59,495 nucleotides of DNA. Source: an uncultured Lachnospiraceae bacterium (GTDB lineage: Bacteria > Bacillota > Clostridia > Lachnospirales > Lachnospiraceae). Of this stretch, positions 17,797-26,420 are shown piece after piece (position 1 is the stretch's first letter; every line of letters starts with the position of its first letter). The notes beneath the pieces are model-generated. The model was not told the origin of the DNA. It did not search any database and saw only the letters and a program-made list of their open reading frames with translations. Position numbers and translations under genes: made by a program. The DNA lies in the NCBI GenBank assembly GCA_910586585.1, contig CAJUKA010000011.1, forward strand, positions 1 to 59,495. The letters run 5' to 3'.

Positions 17797-20700
17797 CTAC
17801 AGCAATGCAAGCAGTTCTTCTTTGCTCATGCTTCCAAGCTGTCCAAGTTCTCCATTCATCACTTGCTCTGCCAAATCACGTTTTGTTTCTTGCAGTTTTA
17901 GTATCTTTTCTTCTATCGTGTGTCTGGCTATCAGTTTATAGACCGTCACTTTTTTTGTCTGGCCTATGCGGTGCGCCCTGTCTGTTGCCTGATTCTGCGC
18001 CGCTATATTCCACCAGGGATCATAGTGAATCACAACATCTGCCCCTGTCAGATTCAGACCTACACCACCTGCTTTGAGTGAAATCAAAAATACCGGAACA
18101 GTGTCTTTGTTAAACTCCTTTACAAGCTGCAGGCGCTTCTCCTTAGTAACATCGCCTGTAATGACATAATACGCAATCTTCTCCTGTTCAAGCCTTTTCT
18201 TAATCAAATCAAGCATTGACGTAAACTGAGAAAACAGAAGCATTTTGTGTCCGCCGTCGATTGCGCTTTTCACCAATTCCATACAGGAATCCAGTTTCCC
18301 CGACTCCCCTTGGTAATTCTCAAAGCATAAACTTGGATCGCAGCATATCTGCCTAAGCCGTGTAAGCTCCGCAAGTACTTTCAGTTTATTTTTATTGAAT
18401 GTTTCATTGTCCTGCGCTGCAAGCAGTTCCTGCATATGTACTACCTGCGCGTCGTATACAGTCTGCTGCTCTTTGTCAAATTTCACATAGCGCACCTCTT
18501 CCAACTTATCGGGCAGATCTTTTAGCACGTCCATCTTCAGGCGCCTCATAATAAATGGCGCTACCATTTTTTGCAGCCGGGTCATCACACCTTCATCGCC
18601 ATTTTTTACAACTGGGGTTTCAATCTCTTTTTTAAAGGTTTCATAATTATACAGAAATCCCGGCATCAAAAAATCAAAAATACTCCACAGTTCACTCAGT
18701 CTGTTTTCTATCGGAGTTCCTGTCATCGCTATGCGCATTTGGCTGTCTATCACCTTCACCGCCTTTGCCGCGGCTGTTGTATGATTCTTAATGTATTGTG
18801 CTTCATCTATAATCTCATATTGAAATGCTTTTCCTTTATAATAGGAAATATCTCTTTTGAGCAAGTCATAAGAAGTAATGCTCACATCGTACTCCGCACA
18901 GGATTCTATCTTTTTCTGGCGTTCCTGCTGATCTCCGGCAATCAGCTGCACCTTCATCTGCGGTGCAAACCGTTCGAATTCCTCTCCCCAGTTAAACACT
19001 AATGATGATGGCGCAACAATAAGCGAGGTAACGCCTTTTTTCTTTGCAGAAAGCAAAAAGGAGATTGCCTGCAGTGTTTTTCCCAGTCCCATATCATCCG
19101 CAAGAATTCCGCCAAACTGACAGGATTCTAACGTTTTCAGCCAGCGGTACCCTGTTTTCTGATAACCTCTCATAATGCGTTTCAGGCTGGACGGAATTTC
19201 ATAATCCGCGTCGGTTATCGTTTTGAAGTTTTTCACCATACTTCGAAACAGATTATCCCGGTTGGTATAAAGTCCTTCTTTTTCCTCTAACAGCTTGTCC
19301 AGATACAGTGTCCTGTATCTGGGAATCTGCACCTTCCCCTCGATAAAATCCTTCGCAGGAAGCTTCATGGTTTCCATCAGTTCCTTCATCATCAGCAGAT
19401 TTTCATCCTCTAAATTCAGGAAATCCCCATTTTTCAGTCGATAATATTTTTTGTGAACCTTATATCCTTTCAAAACTTCAAGCAATTCTTCACGGCTGAC
19501 ATCTTCTGTTTCTATTTCCATTTGCAGTAAGCCGCCTGACACAGATACGCCGACGCTCATACGCATTTTCTTCACAATATTGAGCCGCTTGAATGCGCTT
19601 GTACATTTGACATCTCCATACTGTGCAAGATATTCCACGCCGTTGTTTATCACTTCATAAATACTGTCTTCCTCCCGGTTGCAGAAAAACAGATCCGCCT
19701 GCATATCAACATACGGAAAAAACTGTTTTGTGAGAAAAAATATTTCCTGTTCTCTTCCCTTCAGGCGATACGGCGCATACGAAACCGCATATCCATCCTG
19801 TACAGCGTCCATGACAGAACACTCTGTGTCTTTATAGCACGCAGCCACCCGGCAGGTAATGTCCCCCTCCGGCGCATCCAGATAAAAAACAAACTCCACT
19901 TCCGGCGGCAGATATTGCTGAATCAGGTCGCTGTCCTCTTCTGTCACCACAAAAAACTCCTCAAGCTGCGGCAGCATCGAATAATAAAAATCCGATAACT
20001 TATGCCGCCCTATCAGAAACGAAACCTCCCCTCTCACAGTTCTGTTGTAAATGGGCTGGATTTTATTGATAATATCAATATCTGTTTTGTAGAGAACCTG
20101 ATCCTGCAGGAAATATGCCCTTTGGGTTCCCAAATAAAACTCTGGCATTGTGCAGGAAACCTTAATACCATGAAATTCTTTCTCATTGTCAAGCTGATTT
20201 TTACTAATCTGCATTGTCATCTGCGGACTGCCTTCCTTGCAGACAAGGCGAAATTTTTCTTTGTTGTGTGCATACTTATTTTCATATTCAATAGAATCTG
20301 TGCCCAGAATCTCAACAAACTGATCAATTCTCCACCCAAACAATTCCACTTCTGGGCATTTGCTCTTTGTGCTATAATGATAACTCATCTCATAAAGACG
20401 CTGTATCAGATCCTCTTCCTCATGAACCACTTTTTTGATAAATTCATACCACTGTCTGGCCCTTTGCGTAAAGTTATTGATATTGTGGTTCAGTTTTGTA
20501 TTGGAGCCATAGACAACCATTTCACAGTTTTGTACCTGCCTGCAAAATTCTATCAGATCCTTTACCACAAAAAGCTTTCCTGAACCGATTTTAAAAGATA
20601 GCTGAAGTCCCTTTCCTCTATTGATAAGCCTTGGTTCCAGTGTCAGAGTTTCCTCGTTCACCATCGCATTGGACACCGTTTGATTGGTATGATTTATTTG

Positions 20701-21132
20701 AAAATCTCTAAGAATCATTACGCCTTTTTTATCTGTCGCATCTCCCAGGTTCTGAGATTCCAGATGCATCTGTGCCGCCTGAAGAATTGCCGCCATATAA
20801 GCACAGCTTCTTTTGCGTGTATACCTGTAATAATATTGTCTGCACTCCGGACAACTGCATTCTGTCTGCAGTACTGCATTTCTGGTAAATGCTAACATAA
20901 TCGGAAAGACTCTTTTCTTGTTCTTGGCCACTGCATCGACCTGCGCCACCATTTCTTCCATACCGTCATAATATCCAGTAAAAAAATTTTCTATTACAAC
21001 GAATCGGGAATCTAAGAGACGACTGCCTTCTTCCCAATTTTCTTTCGAAAACTCCAATTTCTCTTTTATTGCGTTCAAATCAAAATATTGATATTCCTGT
21101 TTTTCATCTTTCTGCTGTATCTCTTCCTGCAT
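17797..21132 (-). CDS. SNF2-family DEAD/DEAH-box helicase with SWIM-like finger (1111 aa)
   Basis: A Cys-rich SWIM-like element (C-S-C-P-E-C with a downstream C) lies near residues 85-105, and an SNF2-associated middle region follows. The SNF2 ATPase core starts near residue 655: D-D-M-G-L-G-K-T (Walker A, ~675), D-E-A-Q (~777), T-G-T-P-I-E-N-R, and in the C-terminal lobe D-R-A-H-R-I-G-Q (~1055). It likely remodels protein-nucleic-acid complexes or helps RNA polymerase recycling like RapA; the cellular target is unknown. The ATG at 21132 follows GGAGG by five bases. Two further copies of this start module lie upstream. The truncated AAA-ATPase gene starts 16 bases after its stop. Confidence 0.9.
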   Translation of the reverse strand: MQEEIQQKDEKQEYQYFDLNAIKEKLEFSKENWEEGSRLLDSRFVVIENFFTGYYDGMEEMVAQVDAVAKNKKRVFPIMLAFTRNAVLQTECSCPECRQYYYRYTRKRSCAYMAAILQAAQMHLESQNLGDATDKKGVMILRDFQINHTNQTVSNAMVNEETLTLEPRLINRGKGLQLSFKIGSGKLFVVKDLIEFCRQVQNCEMVVYGSNTKLNHNINNFTQRARQWYEFIKKVVHEEEDLIQRLYEMSYHYSTKSKCPEVELFGWRIDQFVEILGTDSIEYENKYAHNKEKFRLVCKEGSPQMTMQISKNQLDNEKEFHGIKVSCTMPEFYLGTQRAYFLQDQVLYKTDIDIINKIQPIYNRTVRGEVSFLIGRHKLSDFYYSMLPQLEEFFVVTEEDSDLIQQYLPPEVEFVFYLDAPEGDITCRVAACYKDTECSVMDAVQDGYAVSYAPYRLKGREQEIFFLTKQFFPYVDMQADLFFCNREEDSIYEVINNGVEYLAQYGDVKCTSAFKRLNIVKKMRMSVGVSVSGGLLQMEIETEDVSREELLEVLKGYKVHKKYYRLKNGDFLNLEDENLLMMKELMETMKLPAKDFIEGKVQIPRYRTLYLDKLLEEKEGLYTNRDNLFRSMVKNFKTITDADYEIPSSLKRIMRGYQKTGYRWLKTLESCQFGGILADDMGLGKTLQAISFLLSAKKKGVTSLIVAPSSLVFNWGEEFERFAPQMKVQLIAGDQQERQKKIESCAEYDVSITSYDLLKRDISYYKGKAFQYEIIDEAQYIKNHTTAAAKAVKVIDSQMRIAMTGTPIENRLSELWSIFDFLMPGFLYNYETFKKEIETPVVKNGDEGVMTRLQKMVAPFIMRRLKMDVLKDLPDKLEEVRYVKFDKEQQTVYDAQVVHMQELLAAQDNETFNKNKLKVLAELTRLRQICCDPSLCFENYQGESGKLDSCMELVKSAIDGGHKMLLFSQFTSMLDLIKKRLEQEKIAYYVITGDVTKEKRLQLVKEFNKDTVPVFLISLKAGGVGLNLTGADVVIHYDPWWNIAAQNQATDRAHRIGQTKKVTVYKLIARHTIEEKILKLQETKRDLAEQVMNGELGQLGSMSKEELLALL

Positions 21133-21185
21133 ATTTACCTCCATGCTGCATATTTACCTCCATGCTGCATATTTACCTCTATGCT
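21129..21185 (-). repeat. Three tandem 19-bp copies of a ribosome-site plus start-codon module
   Basis: The unit GGAGGTAAATATGCAGCAT (minus strand) occurs three times in a row; the most upstream copy has AGAGG in place of GGAGG. Each unit has its own ribosome site and ATG. Because 19 is not a multiple of three, the three ATGs open three different frames. Only the last enters the SNF2 gene in frame. The first two would start short out-of-frame peptides. Confidence 0.85.
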
Positions 21186-21307
21186 GCAGCTTTGCTGCGA
21201 CTCAAATCAAGATAAAAATGCCTGTTTTTTGGCATACTTCATTTTTGTGTTATATTTTTGTATCATGTTTATTATAAATTTTTTTGTCATTTATCTCAAT
21301 CTTTTTA

Positions 21308-21338
21308 CAAAAAAATCAGGCGCCGCAGCGCCCGATTT
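21308..21338 (-). terminator. Terminator of xylB
   Basis: GGCGC pairs with GCGCC, extended by AAATC / GATTT. On the minus strand it is followed by a T-run. It overlaps the xylB stop codon. Confidence 0.8.
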
Positions 21339-22812
21339 ATGAAATACATGGAAAAAGCTCCTTGACCGTTGGATAAATCTGTGCAAATTTCTGATAACGC
21401 GCTTCGTAGCGTGCCGCAAGCTCCTTGTCTGGTTCCACTCTGTCAACCACTTTTATCAGCTTTTCTGCTGCCTCCTCCACAGAAGCATATTCACCACATG
21501 CCACTGCCGCCAAAATCGCCCCGCCATATCCTGGTCCTTCTTCGGTCTCAATAATATCGAGCCTGATATTGAGCACATTGGCAAAAATCTTTTTCCAGAG
21601 GGGACTTTTTGCGCCTCCTCCACATATTTTCGAGGATTGAATCGATATGCCAAGACTTTTTGCCACCTCAAAAGAATCGCGGATCGCAAATGCCACTCCT
21701 TCCAGCACTGCCTGGTACAAATCTGCTCTTGTAGAATCCATTGTCATGCCAATAAAAGTACCACGCGCATTGGCATCATTATGCGGCGAACGCTCCCCCA
21801 TCAGATATGGGAGAAAATATACATGGTTATTTCCAAGCATCGCGTCTGTTATTGCAGACTGCTCTTTTGCAAACTCTGTTGTCTGCATAATCTCTTCCAT
21901 CCACCATTTATTGCACGAAGCAGCGCTTAACATACATCCCATCAGATGATATTTTCCATCTGCATGTGCAAAAGAATGCAACGCGTTATTTTTATCAACC
22001 CCAAAGTTTTTGCTGGAAATAAATATCGTTCCGCTCGTCCCAAGCGAGATATTGCACATGCCATCGCCGACAGTCCCTGTTCCAATCGCCGCGGCCGCAT
22101 TATCGCCTGCACCGGCTACCACTTTCACTTGCATGGGCAAGTCAAGCTCTTTTGCCACTTCCGGCTTTAACGTGCCGACAACTTCATAACTTTCATAAAT
22201 TTTTGCAAGCTGTCTGCTCGTTACACCGCATATTTTCATCATTTCCCCGGACCAGCATTTATGTTCCACATCAAACAGCAGCATCCCTGACGCATCGGAC
22301 ACATCTGTACAAAAGTTTCCAGTAAGCATGTATGCAATATAATCTTTGGGCAGCATAATCTTGTCAATTCGTTCAAAATTTTGCGGTTCCTTATTTTTTA
22401 CCCACAAAATCTTGGGCGCTGTAAATCCGGTAAATGCAATATTTGCCGTATATTTTGACAAATTCTCTTTTCCAATCTCATGATTCAAATAATCTGTCTC
22501 TTCCTGTGTCCTGCCATCGTTCCATAAAATAGCAGGGCGAATAACCCGATCCTCTTTATCCAATATCACAAGTCCGTGCATTTGTCCGCCAAAGCTAATT
22601 CCTGCTACTTTGGATTTGTCACAGTCCTGTGTCAGTTCCTTTAAGCCCTCTTTTACTGCGTTCCACCAGTCTTGCGGATTTTGTTCACTCCATCCAGGCT
22701 GTGGGAAATATAACGGATATTCTTTGGATACAATCTTTGCAATTGTACCATTTCCTTCCATCAAAAGAAGTTTCACTGCCGAAGTCCCAAGATCTACACC
22801 AATATAATACAT
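21337..22812 (-). CDS. xylB: Xylulokinase
   Basis: This FGGY-family sugar kinase (491 aa) phosphorylates D-xylulose to xylulose 5-phosphate. The N-terminus I-G-V-D-L-G-T-S-A-V-K is the phosphate-1 ATP loop. S-F-G-G-Q-M-H-G-L and L-W-N-D-G-R-T are xylulokinase substrate signatures, and G-A-G-D-N-A-A-A-A-I-G-T-G plus S-L-G-T-S-G-T mark the second domain. ATG at 22812 fits the ribosome site AGGCAGG better than 22836. The gene stands alone: no xylA or xylose transporter is adjacent, so pentose intake is encoded elsewhere. A related FGGY substrate cannot be excluded, but the length and motifs are typical. Confidence 0.92.
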   Translation of the reverse strand: MYYIGVDLGTSAVKLLLMEGNGTIAKIVSKEYPLYFPQPGWSEQNPQDWWNAVKEGLKELTQDCDKSKVAGISFGGQMHGLVILDKEDRVIRPAILWNDGRTQEETDYLNHEIGKENLSKYTANIAFTGFTAPKILWVKNKEPQNFERIDKIMLPKDYIAYMLTGNFCTDVSDASGMLLFDVEHKCWSGEMMKICGVTSRQLAKIYESYEVVGTLKPEVAKELDLPMQVKVVAGAGDNAAAAIGTGTVGDGMCNISLGTSGTIFISSKNFGVDKNNALHSFAHADGKYHLMGCMLSAASCNKWWMEEIMQTTEFAKEQSAITDAMLGNNHVYFLPYLMGERSPHNDANARGTFIGMTMDSTRADLYQAVLEGVAFAIRDSFEVAKSLGISIQSSKICGGGAKSPLWKKIFANVLNIRLDIIETEEGPGYGGAILAAVACGEYASVEEAAEKLIKVVDRVEPDKELAARYEARYQKFAQIYPTVKELFPCIS

Positions 22813-22942
22813 TATCATACCTGCCTTTCTTTGCAAATCCCTATTACGCTCCGTGCGTGCACGGGCACGTTTTCTTGTACTATTAGTATAATTGATTTAT
22901 GGTTCATTGGCAACCTTTTTTTAACAGCACGATTTCCAATGC

Positions 22943-23080
22943 GTAACAGTTCAGCCTTTGGCTTCCTGTTACAGGCATCAAGCCATGCAGAATCGCTTCG
23001 CGATGGCTTGATGCATCTCAACCATTACGTATTCTTACGGACTTTGCAGCGTAGTGCAAAGTCCTGGGCTGAACTGTTAC
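22943..23080. repeat. Palindromic repeat, copy B (~138 bp)
   Basis: The terminal repeats GTAACAGTTCAGCC / GGCTGAACTGTTAC are perfect. Inside are CATCAAGCCAT / ATGGCTTGATG (11-bp stem) and GGACTTTGCA / TGCAAAGTCC (10-bp stem). It lies between trmL and xylB. The final 56 bases of trmL (23025-23080) are repeat sequence, so the element has supplied the gene's stop codon and last residues. Confidence 0.9.
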
Positions 23081-23594
23081 TCCAATGCAGACGATGCAGC
23101 TGGCCTTCCTGCTGCAGCCCTGCAAAATTCTGCTGGCGCAATGCCTCATACAGCACAATACTGACACTATTTGAGAGATTCAGGCTGCGAATACTATCAA
23201 GCATCGGAATCCGTATGCAAGTCTCCTCATAATCTACCAGAATTTCCTCCGGGATACCTGCGCTCTCTTTTCCAAACATGATAAAATCATCTGGCCCAAA
23301 ATCAGCCTGTGTATACAATTTCTTTGCTTTCGTGGTTGCCATCCAAATTCGCGGCTTGGTATGATTCATTTCTGTGCCAGAGCTAAAATTCTTTTCTATA
23401 AAATTTTCAAAGTTTTGATAACGCCGCACGTCCAAATGCTTCCAATAATCCATTCCAGCCCGGCGGAGTTCCTTTTCTGTAATCTCAAAGCCAAGCGGCT
23501 CTATCAGGTGAAGAACCGTACCTGTAGCAACACAGGTACGGCCTATATTTCCAGTATTTGGGGGTATTTCCGGCTGATGCAGTACAATATTCAT
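23025..23594 (-). CDS. trmL: tRNA (cytidine/uridine-2'-O-)-methyltransferase TrmL, tail encoded by a repeat
   Basis: This SPOUT-family enzyme methylates the wobble ribose at position 34 of leucine tRNAs using S-adenosylmethionine. Motifs: N-I-V-L-H-Q-P-E-I-P-P-N-T-G-N at the start, H-L-I-E-P-L-G-F, the knot residues M-F-G-K-E-S-A-G-I-P, I-P-M-L-D-S-I-R-S-L-N-L-S-N-S-V-S. Typical TrmL ends about residue 155-165. Here the frame continues to 189 aa, and the last ~18 residues (S-N-S-S-A-Q-D-F-A-L-R-C) are read from palindromic repeat copy B. The enzyme core is intact, so activity is expected; the tail is probably a tolerated extension. Confidence 0.9.
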   Translation of the reverse strand: MNIVLHQPEIPPNTGNIGRTCVATGTVLHLIEPLGFEITEKELRRAGMDYWKHLDVRRYQNFENFIEKNFSSGTEMNHTKPRIWMATTKAKKLYTQADFGPDDFIMFGKESAGIPEEILVDYEETCIRIPMLDSIRSLNLSNSVSIVLYEALRQQNFAGLQQEGQLHRLHWSNSSAQDFALRCKVRKNT

Positions 23595-23652
23595 ACAAAT
23601 CCTCCAATGTCAGAGCAGTTTTTTGCGATAAGCGAATGTTATTTTATCCCAC

Positions 23653-24831
23653 TTAATCGGATACGCGATTCAGTCCTTCTACAAAATGTCTTAATCTGCC
23701 AATTGCAATCTTGAGCTTTTCAAGCGAATATGCGTAGGAAATACGCAAAAATCCCTCTCCGCTGTCTCCAAACGCATTTCCCGGAACCACAGCAAGCTTT
23801 TCTTGTTTCAAAAGCTTTGTCGCAAATTCATCGCTTGTCATGCCAAACTGTTTCACGCAGGGGAATATGTAAAACGCACCAAAAGGCTCAAAACAGTCAA
23901 GTCCCATCTCCTGAAATGCATTCACCAGATAACGGCGTCTCTGATTATAAGACTCCCGCATCATCTGAACATCTGCATCGCCGTTCTTTAGCGCATCAAT
24001 TGCCGCATACTGTGAAGTTGTCGGCGCACACATGATACAAAACTGATGAATTTTGTACATTTGTTCTATGATGTGTCTTGGTCCGCACGCATATCCAAGC
24101 CGCCACCCAGTCATCGCATAAGCTTTCGAAAATCCATTAATCAGAATCGTTCGTTCTCGCATTCCTGGGATATTCACAATGGAAACATGCTTGTCAGTGT
24201 AGCAAAGTTCTGCATAAATTTCATCGGAAAGCACAAATATATCGTGTTTCTCTATCACTTTTGCAACTGCCTCCAAATCCTGGCGTTCCATGATCGCTCC
24301 TGTCGGATTATTGGGAAATGGCAGTATCAGTACTTTTGTTTTTTCTGTGATTGCTGCTTCAAGCTCCTGTGCCGTCAGACGAAACTGATTCTCATTTTTC
24401 AGCTCGATAATCACAGGCTTACCGCCTGCTAAAATCGCACATGGTTCATATGAGACATAACTTGGCTGTGGAATAATAATTTCATCCCCTGGATCAATCA
24501 TTGCGCGCAATGCAATATCAATTGCCTCGGAACCGCCGACTGTCACCAGCGTCTCCTCTTTTGCGTCATATTCCATATCAAAACGTCTCTTGAGATATTT
24601 GCTTATCTCTTCACGCAGCTCCAGCAATCCTGCATTTCCAGTATAAAATGTCCGTCCCTTCTCAAGAGAATAAATCCCCTCGTCCCTGATATGCCAAGGC
24701 GTCTCAAAGTCAGGCTCCCCGACCCCGAGTGAAATCACATTCGGATCATTCATCTCGCTGACAATATCAAAATATTTCCGTATTCCTGACGGTTTTATAT
24801 CTACAATTGTTTTTGACAGCGGATTTCTCAT
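23653..24831 (-). CDS. Class I/II pyridoxal-phosphate aminotransferase (392 aa)
   Basis: A fold-type I aminotransferase. Visible motifs are the N-terminal S-L-G-V-G-E-P-D-F, F-P-N-N-P-T-G (substrate loop), L-S-D-E-I-Y-A (Asp contacting the cofactor pyridine nitrogen), and the PLP lysine in N-G-F-S-K-A-Y-A-M-T-G-W-R-L-G-Y. It probably transfers amino groups between aspartate, aromatic or alanine-type amino acids and 2-oxoacids. Its start overlaps the stop of the Lrp-family gene (ATGA), so the two are one operon and the regulator may respond to the amino acid handled here. Confidence 0.9.
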   Translation of the reverse strand: MRNPLSKTIVDIKPSGIRKYFDIVSEMNDPNVISLGVGEPDFETPWHIRDEGIYSLEKGRTFYTGNAGLLELREEISKYLKRRFDMEYDAKEETLVTVGGSEAIDIALRAMIDPGDEIIIPQPSYVSYEPCAILAGGKPVIIELKNENQFRLTAQELEAAITEKTKVLILPFPNNPTGAIMERQDLEAVAKVIEKHDIFVLSDEIYAELCYTDKHVSIVNIPGMRERTILINGFSKAYAMTGWRLGYACGPRHIIEQMYKIHQFCIMCAPTTSQYAAIDALKNGDADVQMMRESYNQRRRYLVNAFQEMGLDCFEPFGAFYIFPCVKQFGMTSDEFATKLLKQEKLAVVPGNAFGDSGEGFLRISYAYSLEKLKIAIGRLRHFVEGLNRVSD

Positions 24832-25310
24832 GGCGTCACCTGTATCCTTTCATCTGACTCTCTTTTTTCCAGTATCGTACCATGATCTTTGTATTTCTTC
24901 AGAATAAAATGCGTTGCTGTGCTAATCACAGAATCGAGTGTAGAAAGCTTGTCAGACACAAAGTTTGACACTTCTTTGAGGGATTTCCCCTCAAGGCTCA
25001 CAAGCAAATCATAACCGCCAGAAATAAGATAAACTGCATGTACCTCCGGATATTTATAGATGCGCTCTGCAATACTGTCAAACCCTTTGCCGCGCTGTGG
25101 TGTCACACGTACCTCAATCAGCGCGTTCACTTTCTCTACATCCGTCTTTTCCCAATCAATCAAGGTATGATATCCGCAGATAATGCCTTCCTTCTCCATC
25201 TGCTCCATCTCATTTACAATCAAAACTTCATCCATTCCAAGGATAATCGCAAGCTCATGCAAATCAATTCTGCTGTTTTTTTCTATAATTGATAAAATTT
25301 TCTCTCTCAC
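24828..25310 (-). CDS. Lrp/AsnC-family transcriptional regulator
   Basis: A 160-aa protein with an N-terminal winged HTH (residues ~1-60) and a C-terminal RAM ligand-binding domain (A-L-I-E-V-R-V-T-P, Y-L-I-S-G-G-Y-D-L-L-V-S-L-E-G). Such proteins sense amino acids and control their metabolism. It starts with GTG, preceded by GGAGG seven bases away. It overlaps the aminotransferase gene by four bases and probably regulates it or a linked pathway. Confidence 0.9.
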   Translation of the reverse strand: MREKILSIIEKNSRIDLHELAIILGMDEVLIVNEMEQMEKEGIICGYHTLIDWEKTDVEKVNALIEVRVTPQRGKGFDSIAERIYKYPEVHAVYLISGGYDLLVSLEGKSLKEVSNFVSDKLSTLDSVISTATHFILKKYKDHGTILEKRESDERIQVTP

Positions 25311-25328
25311 AATGATTCCTCCATATCT

Positions 25329-26393
25329 TTAACTGTTCTCACCCTTTTTGTTTCGCTTTTCCACTGCCAAACGATACGCATACAATGCATCTTTTCTTGC
25401 AGGTTCCAAATACCGCACTTCTTCTTCATGACATATCATTCGGTCATTTCCCTGTGTTGTCCGCCCAATGACTGCGGACGATATGCCGGATTCTTTCAGC
25501 GCACGCACCAGTGCACTGCCATTGTCAGTGATTATCAGCAGGCAGCCGCCTGCCAAAAGCTCATAAGGGTTCAAATCAAAAAATTCACACACCTCTATCG
25601 TTTCCTGTCTCACAGGAATCTTCTTTAAGTCTATGACCAGTCCAACGCCATTCTCTGCTGCCAACTGCCACAGTCCTCCAAAAATGCCTCCCTCTCTTGG
25701 CACATGCAGATAGTTTGCGCCGGACTTAACGGCGCAGGCGGCCTCTGCTGCGACAGACAAATATCGGTAAAAGCCCGCCGCCTCAGAAACAATATCTGAG
25801 GGATATCGTCTGCGGAGTATCTCGCCGCTTTGGTCCGCAATAACCGCTGTGCCTTCCAGCCCTATCCATTTCGTCATAACGATCTCTTTATCTGCCTGCA
25901 CACTGTTTTTTGTCCGCGTCTGGCTGACTTCAGAATCGTCAAATCCTGCGCTGACTGAACAGACTGCCATCGGTTCTTCTGCAACAGGCAATACCTGAAC
26001 ATTGCAGGCAAGCAGCGGAATTCCTGCTCTGTCAGCCTGCAATGCCGCCTCTTGTATCATAGCGCGAACCTTGATTTCACGCAGACGCTCTGGAACCAAT
26101 ACTGTCAAATTGGCAAATACATTCTCTGACAGCTCTTTCCCCCTGCATCCTGCACTACAAGCCACAGCATGATTCACAGAGGCTATATAGGCTCTTGCCG
26201 CCACTTTGCTGTCCCATCCAAACGCCATAGCCTGCCCCGACAATATTCCTGTCAAACTGCTGTCCGTCAAAGCGGCGCAGTCTGCCCCCAGCCCTGCGCC
26301 TTCATAAAACTTTTTATTTGTGATTGTATTGGTTTTGACTACTTTGACAATCGAGCGCTCATAAATACTCTCTGTCAATTTCCCACATTCCAT
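25329..26393 (-). CDS. AIR synthase-related (PurM/HypE-like) protein
   Basis: The 354-aa protein has the two-domain plan of the PurM/ThiL/HypE ATP-binding superfamily: G-A-D-C-A-A-L near residue 35 and A-V-A-C-S-A-G-C-R-G-K-E, then a C-terminal region with the G-G-I-F-G-G-L-W-Q-L-A and I-I-T-D-N-G-S-A-L motifs. It is not a purine-operon PurM or ThiL by length or context. ATG at 26393 follows AAAGGG. It sits 18 bases upstream of the Lrp gene and just after vanW-like, which suggests a conserved Clostridia neighbourhood. Exact reaction unknown. Confidence 0.7.
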   Translation of the reverse strand: MECGKLTESIYERSIVKVVKTNTITNKKFYEGAGLGADCAALTDSSLTGILSGQAMAFGWDSKVAARAYIASVNHAVACSAGCRGKELSENVFANLTVLVPERLREIKVRAMIQEAALQADRAGIPLLACNVQVLPVAEEPMAVCSVSAGFDDSEVSQTRTKNSVQADKEIVMTKWIGLEGTAVIADQSGEILRRRYPSDIVSEAAGFYRYLSVAAEAACAVKSGANYLHVPREGGIFGGLWQLAAENGVGLVIDLKKIPVRQETIEVCEFFDLNPYELLAGGCLLIITDNGSALVRALKESGISSAVIGRTTQGNDRMICHEEEVRYLEPARKDALYAYRLAVEKRNKKGENS

Positions 26394-26420
26394 CAAAAAT
26401 CCCTTTCTTGGCAACCAAAA

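Noticed and set aside
22831..23232. Open frames inside the palindromic repeats (also 15686-16114 and 51049-51267)
   Set aside because: They share the stretch N-S-S-A-x-G-F-L-L because they translate the repeat element itself; such frames are artefacts of the repeat.
24828..26393. A selenium or hydrogenase maturation role for the AIR-synthase-like gene
   Set aside because: No selenoprotein, hyp or hydrogenase genes are near, so the superfamily resemblance alone does not support it.
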